NCBI GenBank assembly: GCA_902805475.1
Contig: CADCSX010000001.1
Location: 1,426,001 to 1,490,000, forward strand
DNA: 64,000 nucleotides
DNA from: Entonaema liquescens
Taxonomy: Eukaryota > Ascomycota > Sordariomycetes > Xylariales > Xylariaceae
Direction of reading: 5' to 3'
Under the pieces are notes generated by a model. The model did not search any database. It was not told the origin of the DNA and worked only from the letters and a program-made list of their open reading frames with translations. The first letter of the stretch is position 1, and every line of letters begins with the position of its first letter. A program made the position numbers and the translations under genes. This document shows positions 24,214-36,974 of the stretch, piece after piece.

Positions 24214-24665
24214 CTACCTTCCCCGGGCGAATTTCTCATGCCATTTGCCCTTTGCAACGGGAGCTGCTGCTACGGCCAATTCTGGGACAAGTTCTATCGT
24301 GTCGTGAATCGTTGCAATAGCATCCAAGCTTGCTCCCGGAACCTCCGAAGACGAAGAGGCTGTTTCCTCAGAAGTTTTGAGTAGGATTAAAGCATTTGAT
24401 GTATTCTTCTGGCGCAGACCCCACGACTGAGTACCATTCTTCAACACGGCCGAATTGGTTGAAGACTCTAGGGTTAAGCTATACAACAGAAATATCATTA
24501 GGATCTTTTCCAGAGATCTATTATAGTTACTTTATGATTTACTAACGTGGGAGGCGTGTCTGATTCTAGTAGGGTAAGTAGCTCAGGGGGTAGCTCCAAA
24601 AGCTTATAGCCGACTCCGTCGGGAGCGTGATTAAGTGGGATGCCCGTGTCTCTCTGGCTAGACAT
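24214..24665 (-). CDS. Short Dcc1-like protein (sister-chromatid cohesion / RFC-Ctf18 partner domain)
   Basis: Two exons, 24665-24547 and 24478-24214, giving 127 aa. The join uses a GTTAGT donor and TATAG acceptor and restores PPTLTLESS. The N-terminal part (YKLLELPPELL, then SAVLK, then LRQKNTSNALILL) matches the start of Dcc1, the subunit that, with Ctf8 and Ctf18, forms the alternative clamp loader acting on PCNA during replication and cohesion. Dcc1 of yeast and animals is over 300 residues with winged-helix domains at the C-terminus. Here the protein ends after about 127 residues in KWHEKFARGR, which reads as a natural tail rather than a truncation. Assignment is by family resemblance only. 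The winged-helix part is not visible on either side. Confidence 0.7.
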
Positions 24666-25606
24666 TATCGAAATATCTAATAGGTACGTCAAAGTAGCCT
24701 GTAGATATTGTAATTATTCTGTCATAAAGCAGGCGGCAAGGTTTGGTAGTGGACTGACGTATCATATAATTAGAAACTGCTGTTTGTCGAAAAGACAACC
24801 TCGGGTCGGAGATGGCCTTGCTTTACCTACCTAGGTAGATATTTGTTACGGCTAGGTCCGTAGCAACACGAATTACCTAAACTAACATGTATAAACTAAC
24901 ATGTATACATGTGTGATATATGGTGTATGATCTAAGCAGACTAGTGCACGTTGCTAGATTTACATAACATACATAGTACTAGCATATAGAAGGTACACAG
25001 AACATTTAGACTGACCTATTTTTGGGGGGTTTTTCTTAGGGGAATTAGAAATTCTTGGGGGAATAAGGTGGGGTTGGAAATATCGAAACGCGGTTTCAAA
25101 CTGTCGCGTTTGTTCGGCAAACCTAACTAAATCCCCGAGGGGACCACAAAAAAATAGAAACCCTACCCACTTCCGGTCTAATCCCAGTCTTAGCCGTCTC
25201 GTCCCTGACCGCAAATGATGCTTCCCACAATAGCACTCTTGGAGGACTTCGAGGCTGTCGTTGTGCATTGCAATTATTGCAATTATTGAGATACTGTTTT
25301 GATCCTTTTGCGCATTTTTTAATTTCCATTATACCTTCTTCTACTAGATTGCATGCATCATTCCTTGTTGCCGGTGGCCTTGTGTACTATCAATTCAGCG
25401 TAGTGCCTTGTTGCTTGCTATCGAAGTAAACAATCATCTGCAGCTTTCGACGCGCACAAGAAGCCAACCCAAGCTTGTTTACTAAAATAACCAACCTGGT
25501 CCGAAGACGTTTGCCTCGTTTAACTTATTCGTCGGGTCTCTTTGTCGACCTCACACTCGTTTCCCCCTGGTCTGGAGCATGATGCGACAGGCCTACTGAG
25601 GCGGCC
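24666..25606. other. Divergent intergenic spacer, 0.9 kb
   Basis: Shared upstream region of the Dcc1-like gene (minus) and the RhoGEF gene (plus). It contains short repeated ACTAACATGTATA words at 24883-24905 and a TACCTACCTAGGTAG word at 24824-24838. No gene supported. Confidence 0.55.
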
Positions 25607-28600
25607 ATGGTTCGCGTCACCGAGGAACTGGCTCTATCGCCAGATCATCTCACTCTTTATCAAGCTACTGACCCCTTACTGGGTCACCTCCCCTTGCTCA
25701 TACTTCACGGACCATCAACGACCGCAAATTATACCTTAAACAGTTCAAGAGTCCAGGTTCACGTATATACCCCGGCCGGTTTCCAATCATTCCCTCGACT
25801 TACCATATCCCCGAACTCGCCTTTCTATAATGTTGTCAACTATTTACCCCGCGAGTTTCAAGGCGACGAGGTCTATCGAGCTTTAGCCTTCGGTTTATTC
25901 AAGTACTTTCACGAACTACCAGAGCATGTCAAGGCTCATATTAGAGGTCAATATCCCACCATTCGAAATCGTCGACCCAGTTCGTTGCCCGCGCTATTCA
26001 GTGAACAACATGCCGCCGATATTGCTAAGTCGATGGTCAGGGCAGATACCGCCTTCGACGTCATTCAGAAGCTCCAATCTGCCCTCCAAACGCAACATAT
26101 AAATAATATCGACATTGATCTTGTTTTACCACCGGGGTCCATTAGCCCTCTCCAACCTATTGACCTGGAGGATGTTCCCGAAGACGAGGATGATATTTTG
26201 GACCCAACTCTACGACAGTATGGAATGTACACGCCTATTGTTAAGTTATTCGGTGAACCTGTTTTTCTACCGACTTCGAGATTACGACGAGCCCCTCCAA
26301 GCCGAGTGCGCTGAACAGAACAAGATCCTTTTCCAAACAGCAGAAGGCGGAATTGCGGCGAAAAATGGACGAACTTCTAGAGACTGAGGAACGCTATGTG
26401 GCGAAGATAGATGAGCTGGTGAATCATCTCGCACCTGAGTATAGGCAAAGGCCAAGGACCAACAACCAGGAAGCTTTAGTCCTTCTGAAGAGGACGTCGA
26501 GAAATTATTCCCTAGGTCGGCTGATCAAATTTTGGAAGTTAATACAGCTTTCATGCAAGCATTACGACAGATAATGGAAGATACCGAAGGGGATGCGGTG
26601 AAGGATATGGAATCTGGTACGGCATCCTCGAGAGTAAGCGTATCGGGGAATGTAATAGCAAAACCGAAAGATGCAAGCGGAGCTTTAGCAATGGCAAAGG
26701 TCATGCTAGAGTGGTTTCCAAAGTTCACCGACTGCTATCAGGACTACATTCGAGCAAGTCAAAATTTCCCCCAGCTAATTACATCTTTCGTCAGCCAGCA
26801 ATCCAGCTTCTCACAAAGAGTAGCTGTCACTGGAGAGCAACACCTTCGCTCTACTGTCATCGAGCCTGTGCAGCGGTTGCCAAGGTATAGTTTGGTTATC
26901 GACCAAATTGTTGGCTCTCTACCAATTACTCATCCTGCCCTCCAACCTATGTTAAAAGCCAGGGATATCATTGCCAATATTTGCTCCATGGATGATCCGC
27001 TTACTGATAAACCTCATATCAATACACGCCTACGGCATATGATTGAGAGTTGGCCTAGTGACCTCGAGCCGCTTGGCCGGCTAATTGTTGCGGCTGACTT
27101 TTCTGAGATACCCGCTCCATACCAACTTGGTACAGCTACACAACCAATTCTGAACGACCAAGCTGGCATTTTCCTGCTCTTTTCAGATTGCGTGGTGATC
27201 GTAAGAAAGGTTTACGGTGCCAACACGTCAGCACGCGACCTACTACGCGAGATTGACAAGCCATCACCTGCCGGTCTATTGGTTTCTATGACAAATGCTG
27301 CTGGTGGCCCAGGTTCCTATGAGCTAGCATTCGCTGGTTGGCACCCTCTAGCTGATATTCGTTTTACAGAATCGTCAGATGGGCGTATAGTCTGGTTGAC
27401 TTCGTTGAATGAGATGAAAGGCGCTAACGCGGGTGAATTCGTCACAAACACGGCAACTACTTCACGGTGCTTCGTGCTTCAGGAATTATACGAAGGCAAA
27501 GCCGCAAAGTGGAGTGAAGAAGTTGTTAAGGCCAGAGTAGAAGGCAGGTTCTCAGAAAAGGAGCGTGAAGATCCTTGTTGGACTTTACGATCTATAAGAA
27601 TGCCTGATACTGGCCTAGGGTTGTATGCCGCAGTCTTCCAAGAAGGCCTCGATCAACTAATAGAAGGTCGGAAGGAACCGGCTCCGATTCGTATCGTTAT
27701 AGACCACGAAAAGGGTACCAAAGGTGCGCCTGTTGGCCATTACGGCGTAGAGATATGCTCGGATGTGAAGACGGGGACAGGAAGTATGAGGAAGGTGATG
27801 GTAATCACAGTAGGACTTAATGGGAAGAAGGCGATCGACGAGATGGGGCTTGATGATTTCCTCCCAACACTTGCTAGGAGAGGTAAGTTCTCGTTACTGG
27901 AGAAACGCGGAAATTTTGCTAATTAAATTGCAGTGATTCAACTTCTCAGCACCCAGTTCAATGTTGGAAACCCAGGGCTTACCGCTGCGATGGTATCATT
28001 TCATACAAAGGTACTTCGGGGCCTAAGTGTTTCTAATAAAGCCGAGAAAACAAGGTCCTTCCTAGCTACATCGCCCGTGAAGTACCTCTCTAGCTTCCTA
28101 GGTGGGAGCAGTAACTCAGACACAAGCAGCGGTCACAAACACCAGCGTACATTAACGGGTGATGCCCCCATCCTTCTTCCTGGTCGTCTCAGCCGTTCTA
28201 ATAGCTCTGTTGACGCAAACTCGTTGCATGGCTCCACCAAGAGTAGGGACGGAATCCGGATTGGTGGATCCGATGATGACCGGCCAGAGAACCCGTTAGT
28301 TCGACTGGAGCAGACCTTCACGGGCTATATGGCTAGTCTCCAGGCACGCAAAGGTAGCTTCATTGGCCGAACGCTGCTCAACAGGTCCGCTGTTGATGAG
28401 CTCTCCGTAAACGACCTCTACAACAAACTTATTGAAAGTCCCTTCGATATTGAAACATCAGCTGATTCCACCCCCGATGTCGTTTTCGTTGCTTTCGAGA
28501 AGTTCGTGCGCATAGCTTGGAGAGAACAGATGGGTCCTATTATAACGCTTAAGGCGTTAAACGCGCTCCAAGAAAGAGCGTCTAAGAAGCTTCCTGGAGA

Positions 28601-30212
28601 CTTTGCGGACTTCGTTCATTTCCTCTTTAGAGATATGGCACCTCAAAACCGAAGGGCCTTTACTTCTCTGATTAAACTGCTAGCCGATCTCCTCGATGGT
28701 TGCGCAAATGATAGCGACAGGGGCGCCCTCACTTTGGCATTTGCAGAACTCCTAGTCGATGATGGGGACGCACATAATTATATCAACCTTCTTGATAGGC
28801 TTGTCGATGACTGTGACCGAATATTTGATGATGGGCCAAGCGGATTCAGTATAAGCATTGATCAAGCCGAGTCTATCTTCGAATCAATGAATTCGACTAC
28901 TCGTAGCGTGAGGTCGCATACCGGATCATTTGCCTCGAACACGTCCTCTATACGAAGGAAATTTGGGTTCGAAAACTTCTTGACAAGACAAAACAGCAAG
29001 AATGAATTGGATACTAGACCATCTGTATGGCGGACACTGAGTAAACACAACAGAAACCCAGCTACCGGTGAAACGACCCCGACTTTAGCTAGAAGTCCGG
29101 TAATCAGGACAAAATCCGAAATTGGTACGCCGTCCAGTCCGAATAGGATAAGGCGACCTGGGTCGCGCGATAGGCCTCCTATCACAGGTGCCTTTGACGA
29201 TTCCTACTCACGGCCGACCAGTTCACAAAAGCTCGAAACAATTGGGGAACCTGAGGGTGAAGACGGCTATCCTACCACACCGAGGCGGAAACGCCGGAGT
29301 TCATTGTCAGATCTCAAGAGCCTCATGGAGGCAGCAACCTTGGAGGACGAACCGCTACAACCTCTTTCCCATATGAAGCAAACTTCGGAAAAGTTCAATT
29401 CTGGACCACGTATTCCTCCTCCCTCTAGAATTCCAACTAGCCCACCCTCTCAATACAACAGTCTAGCTATTCGCTCGTCCCGACAAAAGGAAAACCTTGA
29501 AGACGCGTTCCAAATAGTCAGCCCATCGAATGAATCGCCAAGGAAGGGCCATTCGAAGACGCTTTCAACCTCTAATATTCCAACTCTAAGACGGGAGAAT
29601 AGTTCAGCAACCGAATCAGCCTCAAGACCTACATCTAGCCCGAATAAGTCACCAGGAAAGCTTCGATTGCAGTCGACGCAAAAATTACGAGAGCGTCTTC
29701 AAACGGAAAAGAAAGCCATTGAAGACGTAGATGCCAATTTACAGCTAGAGCTCTCAAAGATCGCTGCGGATATGGCCAAGGTCAATTCATCTCTACCACG
29801 CACTCCGACACTTGACATGAGGAAGCTATCCGCGAGCCTGAGAGCCCTCGAGGACCGTGTTCCCATGCTCGTCGCGCAGCTGTCAGACCGGCAAGACCAG
29901 CTGCAGTACGACATGGACAATACGGTGAGGGCGGCCGAGGGCAAGGTCAGATCGATCGACCAGCTGTACAAGGAGGCGATGGCGGAAAACGAAATCTTGT
30001 ACGAGAAGTTCAATAGTGAGCTCGGGAAGATCGTCAAAGCCATCAAGGGCAAGGGGCGCGACGACAAGGAGGAAATGATCACGCGCATGAGAGACTACAG
30101 CGAGGAGACGGCCCGCGTGAAGCGGGAGAACGCGCGCCTCCGCCGCGAAATGGCTAGCTTGAGGGCCCTTATGAAAAGCGGCGGCGGCGGCGGCGGCGGT
30201 GGTGACGCCTAG
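25607..30212 (+). CDS. Rho guanine-nucleotide exchange factor (DH domain), two one-base frameshifts
   Basis: Exon 1 spans 25607-27882, a 51-nt intron follows (27883-27933), and exon 2 spans 27934-30212; about 1,518 aa once two missing bases are allowed for. The first frame runs from ATG 25607 and contains a conserved segment ending LFGEPVF...RLRRAP. Continuation as SKPSALNRTRSFSKQQK is in the -1 frame after C4 at 26292-26295, and a second -1 shift near CAAAGG (26446-26451) leads into FSPSEEDVEKLFPRS. The DH domain covers about residues 254-470 (MDELLETEERYV..., IEPVQRLPRY), followed by a PH-like region with FLLFSDCVVIV. Residues about 890-1065 resemble a degenerate RhoGAP-type helical fold without a clear Arg finger. 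A Ser-rich disordered part, a coiled coil and a poly-Gly C-terminus end the protein. It should activate Rho/Cdc42-type GTPases; which one is unknown. Confidence 0.82.
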
Positions 30213-31499
30213 AGGGACGTCATGTATGAAGCGGGCTCGTTAGGACGGCTGGCGTTCTGGCTGCTTTGGGGGGTCACGACGAAATTCATCGCGGGCGTTG
30301 CGAGGCCGGCGTTGTCGTCGTTGTATAGTGGTTTCCATTTCTTCTTCCGGCAGAGCGGCTACTACTTCTTCTACTTCTAGTTGAACTTGAACTTGATGCT
30401 TGTGGGCGGGTATACATGTGTAATGAGACGAGAACGAGAACGAGATCAAGAACGAAAAACGATTCTGGTTACGACTAACTGACTGACTAACTGAAGCTTT
30501 TGTTGAGAGAGAGAAAACTTGGCTTGGCTTGGACTACGCTACATACTGGATGGAACGGATGAATGGATGGACGGATGAGTGGATGGAACTGTTACGAATC
30601 GAGATGATCAGGTATGAGATGAGACGACAAGTCAAAGCAAAACAACCAAATCCAGCCAACCAGTAATTAATTATAGTATAGATGAGAAAAGTACGAATTG
30701 TAATTATTGAGTTTGTCCAGCACGCTTCTTGTAACTACGTTGTTGTTTTTTTTCGTTGAGGATAGGTAGCTACCTTAGGTACTTAGGGTAATATAGGGGA
30801 TTCTCGGTCGAGGGATTCAATTGAAATGCATAATAATATTCATTCATTCACATGCTTAACAAGCACTATGATACTTGTTCTGGTCCCGCGCCTCTGTTTT
30901 TTTGGTCCTATCGTCACTTTGTGATAATAGATTACGACGTACGGTACAATACCCCTTTATCAAATATCACCTCATTAGACATTCGACCTTTTTTTATTTT
31001 TTTTTTATTTTTGTAACTATCCATTCGCTATCATTACCGAGCAAAAGTATCTAATATAACATCTCATTAGACAAGGATCTATATTTTCGCTATACATCGC
31101 GAATGACGCTCAAAACACGAGATAAGCAGCGAAAGCATCGTCACCAAAGTTGAGTAGACATAATGGAAGTCATCGATTCTCTTTATAGCTACGGCTCGGT
31201 TTTTCTTCTCCCCCCATGCGACCTCGTTCTACGTCCCCAAGCTAGACAGCCGGCGAGGCATTATTTACTAACTGCATACTGTACCCAAATATGCGCGCGC
31301 ACCTCTACCCCAGTCAACTGAATCCATTAATGCCGGGACACCAATCTTTTTGCAATTCCTTTGATGTGGAAACTGGAATGACCCATTTGGACTAGCACCT
31401 CTCCCAACTTCCAACACGAGCTCAGTTATCGACCGTGAGATATCCTTTTGGAATTTTTTTTTCATGTTTCGTGCGGTATCACCATCCCCAGGCGCAGGC
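30213..31499. other. Intergenic spacer between convergent genes, 1.3 kb
   Basis: 3' regions of the RhoGEF (plus) and importin (minus) genes. Contains GGATGGA-type low complexity near 30550-30580, a TAGGTACTTAGG word near 30776 and T-rich runs near 30990. No gene supported. Confidence 0.55.
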
Positions 31500-34400
31500 C
31501 TATTGCGCCGAAATCTCGTTTAGTTTTGCTTTCTCGTCCTCGTTCAGTTGGTTGTACCACTCCCCAAATCCGGCGATATTGTCGCGCGCTGCTGTGAGGA
31601 AGAATTCCGTGAGGTAAGCTTGGGTTTCATCATCCCGACGGCGCATGTTGTTAGCTTCAAGGTAACCCATTAGATCATTTTTAACGCTACCAAGGTTAAG
31701 ATCTAGTGTGTCTGGGTCATCCTCCCAGCCATCATCGTCGTCATCGTCAGCAAACTCAGCCGCCGCTGCCGCCGCTGCTACATTGGCGGCGCTATTCGCC
31801 CCTGATGCTGAGAGAAGTTCTTCAATCAGGACCTTAAGGATCTTTAAGGGGGCAGGAATTGCGGTATATTCATCTGGAGCTGGATATCAGTGAGTAATAA
31901 TACACAGTAAAGTAAAAAGAAGAGACTTACTTTGCCTCGCACGAGACCTGGTCATGATCCTATCACTCGCAGGTGTGATAAGGTCACCCCTTACTGTCGT
32001 CTGAAGAATCCGGGAGTCATTCAAACTGAATAACTTAGAGAGAGCAATCACACTATTTTCAAGTTAGCAGGGGTGGGGAAAATCGAATGGGTTTCACTCA
32101 CTTCTGTCTAATTTCATCATACCCAGCGAAGTTAACAGAGTTTTCTAGCCACTTGCTTAGAACAACCTGTAAACCACTCTGTCCATTGATCTGGATCGTG
32201 CTGAGGAAATCGACGACGTCCCGGGCACCAACTAAAGAAAGCCGTGCAAAGACCAGTATAAGAGACTGGATAAACCCAGCAGCTTCGGCCGAGGCTAGCC
32301 GGTTGGCAACGGCCTGTAAGAGTTGCGGTAAAAATGGGCCAAGTCGTTCATGACCTGCTTTCTCAACAAGTTCAGCTGCGAGACCACCAACTTCAGAAGC
32401 CGCGTTGTCCTCTATAGACGGGCCAAGTAATCGGTCAATGATATGTAGGCAGACCTCAAGGCCAGACCTGTTATGCTCGTCGTGGTAGTTGAGTACCTGC
32501 TCGTGGTCATGTGCTAAAAGATATTTGACCGATTCTGCACCTGGTCTTAAAATATCGCCTTCGTTACTCTCCATCAACAGGCGGCTCAGCTTAGGTAAAG
32601 TAGCCGCTACAAAACCAGGGGGTAAGGGTTCCGAAGCATACTGAGTAAGAGCGGCCATTAATTCGGTAGCAAACTATGTAAACCAGTTAGGCCTATTGAC
32701 AAACTTCAAACAGTTACTGGATCTACTAAACATACCGTAATAAGTGGGTTATCTGAAGTAATATCGGCGACGTTGAATGCGCCATTCAGCGTAGGTAGGA
32801 CTTTCTGGCAAAGCGCTTGGTATGAGACTGGGTCTGGCATCGTTTTGACGATGTCCTCAAATTCCTCGCAAATAAGCATAGTAACCTAAGCATCAATGAA
32901 AGTTAGCGTTACCAGAGAATGTTATATATACATGATAGTATGCAAAAGGGTTTAACGAATTTATGGAATCCTTTAATACATACCTGCCAATTCGTTGAAC
33001 CATGCTTGGCAATGAGGAAGAGTAAATCTAGGGCAGGAACATCGTTGGATACCGCTACTCGTTTATCGATATTGATAGCGGCTCGAAGGGTTTCGGTAAG
33101 TGTAACGAGCAAATCGTCCGCCTGTTCGATGTCGGACATATCCCTCGCAGACATCCATTGGGAAATAGCGTTGACCACGTTTGCTTGGATCTGTTGGTTG
33201 CCAGCAGTATTTCCACTCTGAAGAAATCCCTCGACCGCCTTAATACAAGCAACCTGCACAAGCTCAGACTGCTCCGCTGCGATAGCCTCAATTGTTCGAT
33301 CCAGGAGTGCAGCGGCTACTCCGTCAAACTGGGCTAATATGCCAGCAACCAGGTAACCACGTCCGCGTAGTAATGGTTCACCGGGACGGTTAATGGCATA
33401 ATTTACTAGTTCCAGATATGCCTGACCAAGCTCCGGAGGTACGGTCTTACCGCAGTCGAGGAAGTCATTCACTATCTGGTTAAGTAAGTAGAGAGCAGCC
33501 TCTTGCCTCCTCCACGATGCGTCCTCGACAAAAAGACTCTTCGTATAAGCAAAGAGGCCTTCCAATGCCTTCTGGTTCAACCATTCGCCAAGTTTGATTA
33601 GGAGATCCCCACAAGCAGTTCGAGGGGTGTAGTTGGCGCTCACGGACTGCTCTTCCGCAAGGTAAAGGGATACATCTATATCCCATAATTCTTCCTCTTC
33701 TCTAGTAATAAGTGCATAGGAAGTGGCGAGTTTCATGAGGTCCAGCACCCATGGTGTCTCATGCGCAGAAGCATGAGCCGCCAACTGGGCTTGCAGCTCC
33801 TTGCGAACAGGTGGGGCTCGCAAACAACCATTCAAGAAATCTAATTCCTCCAAAACAAGGAAATCCAAGGTGTATGGAAGGCCATCAGAGTCTTCCAGCC
33901 TGCCTTGGGCATCGTTTTGAATATATAGCTGTTCGTGTGCAGGTTCGAGGAGCAGTAGTTCTTCCCAAATGGCCTGGAAGTAATGTGGCGTCTCAGGTAG
34001 CAAGAGACTTGAGAAAACGTACTTCAGTTTCAGAAGACATTTCACAACCTGAAGCTTAAGGGCGATTATTCCATTCCAGGGATCGGGCTGTACGGTTGTC
34101 TGAGAGTCGAGGGCAGGGAGTCTCAACTTCATGACCTGATGGAAGAAAGGAAACCAGCCCTTCATCGCCTCGTCTGCAAACGCCTGCACTTCCTTCGGGT
34201 GCTCCTCCTTGACAGTATCCATGAGGTCAAAACAACCACGAAAGACGGAGACGGCAAGAGCACGTAGGATGGGTTTCCGGCCTTCGTTGATAGCAGCTTC
34301 GTATACGACTTTGACGATATCTCGTGCCATAGAAAAGAATTGATCATCACTAAGACTCTCATCAACCAAATCACGGAGAACTATTAAAGCGCCGTGAAGC

Positions 34401-34969
34401 TGATTATCGTTTCCGTTCGGGATTATCTCGAGTAAGGTAGGAAGAAGCGACGGCCATAATTCGGGGAAGTCAACATTAGCGATCTTGCCGACCGAATAAC
34501 TAGTCTGACAGTCAGTAATTGTGAAAATAGTAAGGTGTCTTGTCTAAGACGTAATAGGCGCTTAAAAAGCAGCCATCTTGCAAGCACAGTAAAGAAGAAA
34601 TAGAACCAATGCTTTTAATTCGACTCGGTTTCCGTACCTTGCGGCCGTCTTAATCTTCCTATCATCCTCCGAGTTCAAGGCAAGATCGAGAACCAAAGGT
34701 CGGATCTGATCCTTGATAGAATCGGCGATAGGGATGGCGGGGCCATCGTCGTTCTCCCCGCTCCAGTTTCTCTCTATGAAAAGTCGCAAAGCAGACAGAG
34801 CAGCTTGTCGGATTTCTACCGCAATAGACGTATGCCGGGCAATATTTGCGAGGGATAGAGGGAATACCGGATTGCTGGCTGCATGCTTCAGGTCAAGCTC
34901 TGCTTGCTTTCTAGGACCTTCGGCAGCCAACTGAGTATTGGCGAGGACCTGGACTAGTTGGTCCTCCAT
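31500..34969 (-). CDS. KAP114: Importin beta-like karyopherin, Kap114 / importin-9 type
   Basis: Six exons: 34969-34638, 34499-32984, 32885-32736, 32673-32102, 32052-31931, 31879-31500, giving 1,023 aa (yeast Kap114 is about 1,000). The family carries cargo such as TATA-binding protein and histones H2A-H2B into the nucleus and is released by Ran-GTP. The N-terminal importin-beta domain (about residues 17-100: AELDLKHAASNP...EIRQAALSALRLFIERNW) is followed by HEAT repeats through the whole length (SYSVGKIANVDFPELWP at exon 2 start). A poly-Ala then acidic loop (A7, then a D6 run and GWEDD) lies near the C-terminus, as in Kap114. All five introns are 49-138 nt and keep the frame. It shares a divergent upstream region with Rev7. 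Confidence 0.93.
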
Positions 34970-35862
34970 TGTCGGGTACTCGATTCTTTGTCGCGCGATC
35001 CCGGTCAGTTTAAGCAATTTTATTGAATAACCTCAAAAATATTGTTGTTGCTGTCGGGAAACAATGTGGGGTTTATATAATCGAGATAGTGGCTTTGATA
35101 GTTGCCTCGACAGAAATGTTTCTATTTTGTCTCAAAGCGGTCAAAATAGTTGCGGGACGGAGGTGGGACGGAGGTGGGACGGCCGCAGGTGTGACGACGA
35201 TTTTAAATGGGCAAATGGGCAAATGGGCAGGTGTGGGCAGCGACACTGCTTAATTGCTCTAGCAGTTCCGATACCACTAAACCACTACAAAAAGTTAGCG
35301 CGACGCGTTGGTTAAAAAGTGGTGTCGATCCCCAAGAAAAGGTCAACTTTGGAAAGTCCTTATGGGGGGGCAGTCACATCACATAAATACTAAACTTGCT
35401 ACACAGTTACATACAACAATCGTGTTGACGATATAAAACGTTTAGATATTAAGTATCTACGTACCTAAGTACATAGGTAAGGTACGTCATATCAAGTGTA
35501 CCTTTTACTTTAATTTCGAGTATTTACACACATGTGTAACTATCATAGCTACATGTGTAAGGAGGTACTTACATGATTTTACAAGGTTCAGGTCTGTCGA
35601 GACCTAGTGGTAATGCATGACACCCGGTGTTACCTACCTGTTATTTGACCAGAAAGCTTCCTCGCCAATCATAAGAACAAACTTCCCTGCTCCCACTTAA
35701 CGCGTCTTAAATCTTGAAATTTTACCCCTCAACGCGTCTCCTATATATGTACCTAGTAGCTACTTACCTAAACCACGGGATCTCGCGCCAAAGCTAATAG
35801 AATAATATCCGAAGGGCATCCGAAGGGAAGCCGAGCGAGTAACGCTATAACTCTTTACAGTA
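34970..35862. other. Divergent intergenic region, Kap114 / Rev7, 0.9 kb
   Basis: Between the two start codons. Holds the two tandem arrays listed separately and a cluster of GTACCTAAGTAC/TAGGTAAGGTAC words (35455-35490, 35745-35775). No additional gene. Confidence 0.55.
35153..35230. repeat. Two adjacent short tandem arrays
   Basis: GGGACGGAGGT-like unit three times at 35153-35183, then AAATGGGC three times at 35205-35230, in the Kap114/Rev7 intergenic region. Confidence 0.75.
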
Positions 35863-36691
35863 ATGGCCTCCTTGGAAAGTCAACAACCTTACGACGAGCA
35901 GCAATCAGTACCCCTCAACCAGGCTAACAATCTCTTAACATCATTCACGCAATTCATTACAATCTGCATCCACAATATCCTATACTATCGCTCTATCTAC
36001 CCGGCCCAGACATTTCTTACCAGTCGAGCATATAACTTACCGGTTCACCAGTCAAGACATCCGAAAGTATGTTCGTGGATCCGTGATGCTGTCGATGCCG
36101 TAAAAGGGCAGCTTGTCCTGGGCTTTGTGGAACGCATCGCTGTAGTCATCTACGATGGGCAGGCGAGAGTAATGGAACGCTGGATGTTTGATGTTACCAA
36201 CTTCCCCGCATGGAAAGGCTTCAAGGAAGCCAAGGGACCTAGGATAGACGAGGAAGACGAACTAGTCGAGGGAGCGGAGGGCACCGCCGAGGGAAAAGTC
36301 AATTGGGCAAATATAGACGAACAATTACGTGCCACCGTCAGGAAACTAGCATATGCTGCTGAAAAGATGCCATCCCTTCCAGAAGGCTGTACTTTTACTG
36401 TTGCGGTGGAATTACGAGACGAAAGTGAAGCGCCAATAGGAGTAAGTGCTTTTACCCAATACCATAGCTCAGAACAGTGATTGACCAACGCTATAGCATC
36501 CGCAACCTTGGATACCCTCACAGTCAAATTTGCAGACTAGATCCAAAGATAACCCAACCCCTGGTCAGGATATTGGAGGGGCTAAGACGACTCCCCTCCG
36601 TACAGTAAAAGCCGGGCCTTTGTTCTTTGAATGCTGGGTCGAGGAAGGCAAAGCTAAAGAGCAATTGTCATCACAATCTTCAAGCGAATAA
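35863..36691 (+). CDS. REV7: HORMA-domain protein Rev7 / MAD2B
   Basis: Two exons, 35863-36441 and 36497-36691 (intron 55 nt), giving 257 aa. Rev7 is the accessory subunit of DNA polymerase zeta (translesion synthesis) and a HORMA adaptor in double-strand-break repair. The HORMA domain fills most of the protein: TQFITICIHNILYYRSIYPAQTF near residue 30, SRHPKVCSWIRDAV, then VERIAVVIYDGQARVMERWMFDV. The safety-belt-like C-terminal part is completed by exon 2 (residues after the splice ending FFECWVEEG). An acidic insertion (DEEDELVEGAEGTAEG) lies in the middle. The closest other HORMA family, Mad2, is unlikely because of the YRSIYPAQTF and VERW segments. The stop is followed at once by AT-rich sequence. 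Confidence 0.92.
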
Positions 36692-36974
36692 AATTTACTA
36701 TATACATAATTTAATGATACGCGTCGAACATGAGATTTCTCAATCGTAGAATGCCATATTAGTATGATGATATGATACTATAGTTACGTCACGGCAAGCC
36801 CAATGTATGTTCATTTTTGTTTATATGATATTATACCGAAGCTATTAGTAATGATAGTAGAGTAAAGCCTCGCAATTGTAAAACCCAGTAATACAGTTAT
36901 TTTTCTGTGGGTTCCAAATCTTTCTCCCAAACGCCTCACGAAGTTTACACTGGCCGATCACCAAACCGATTACA

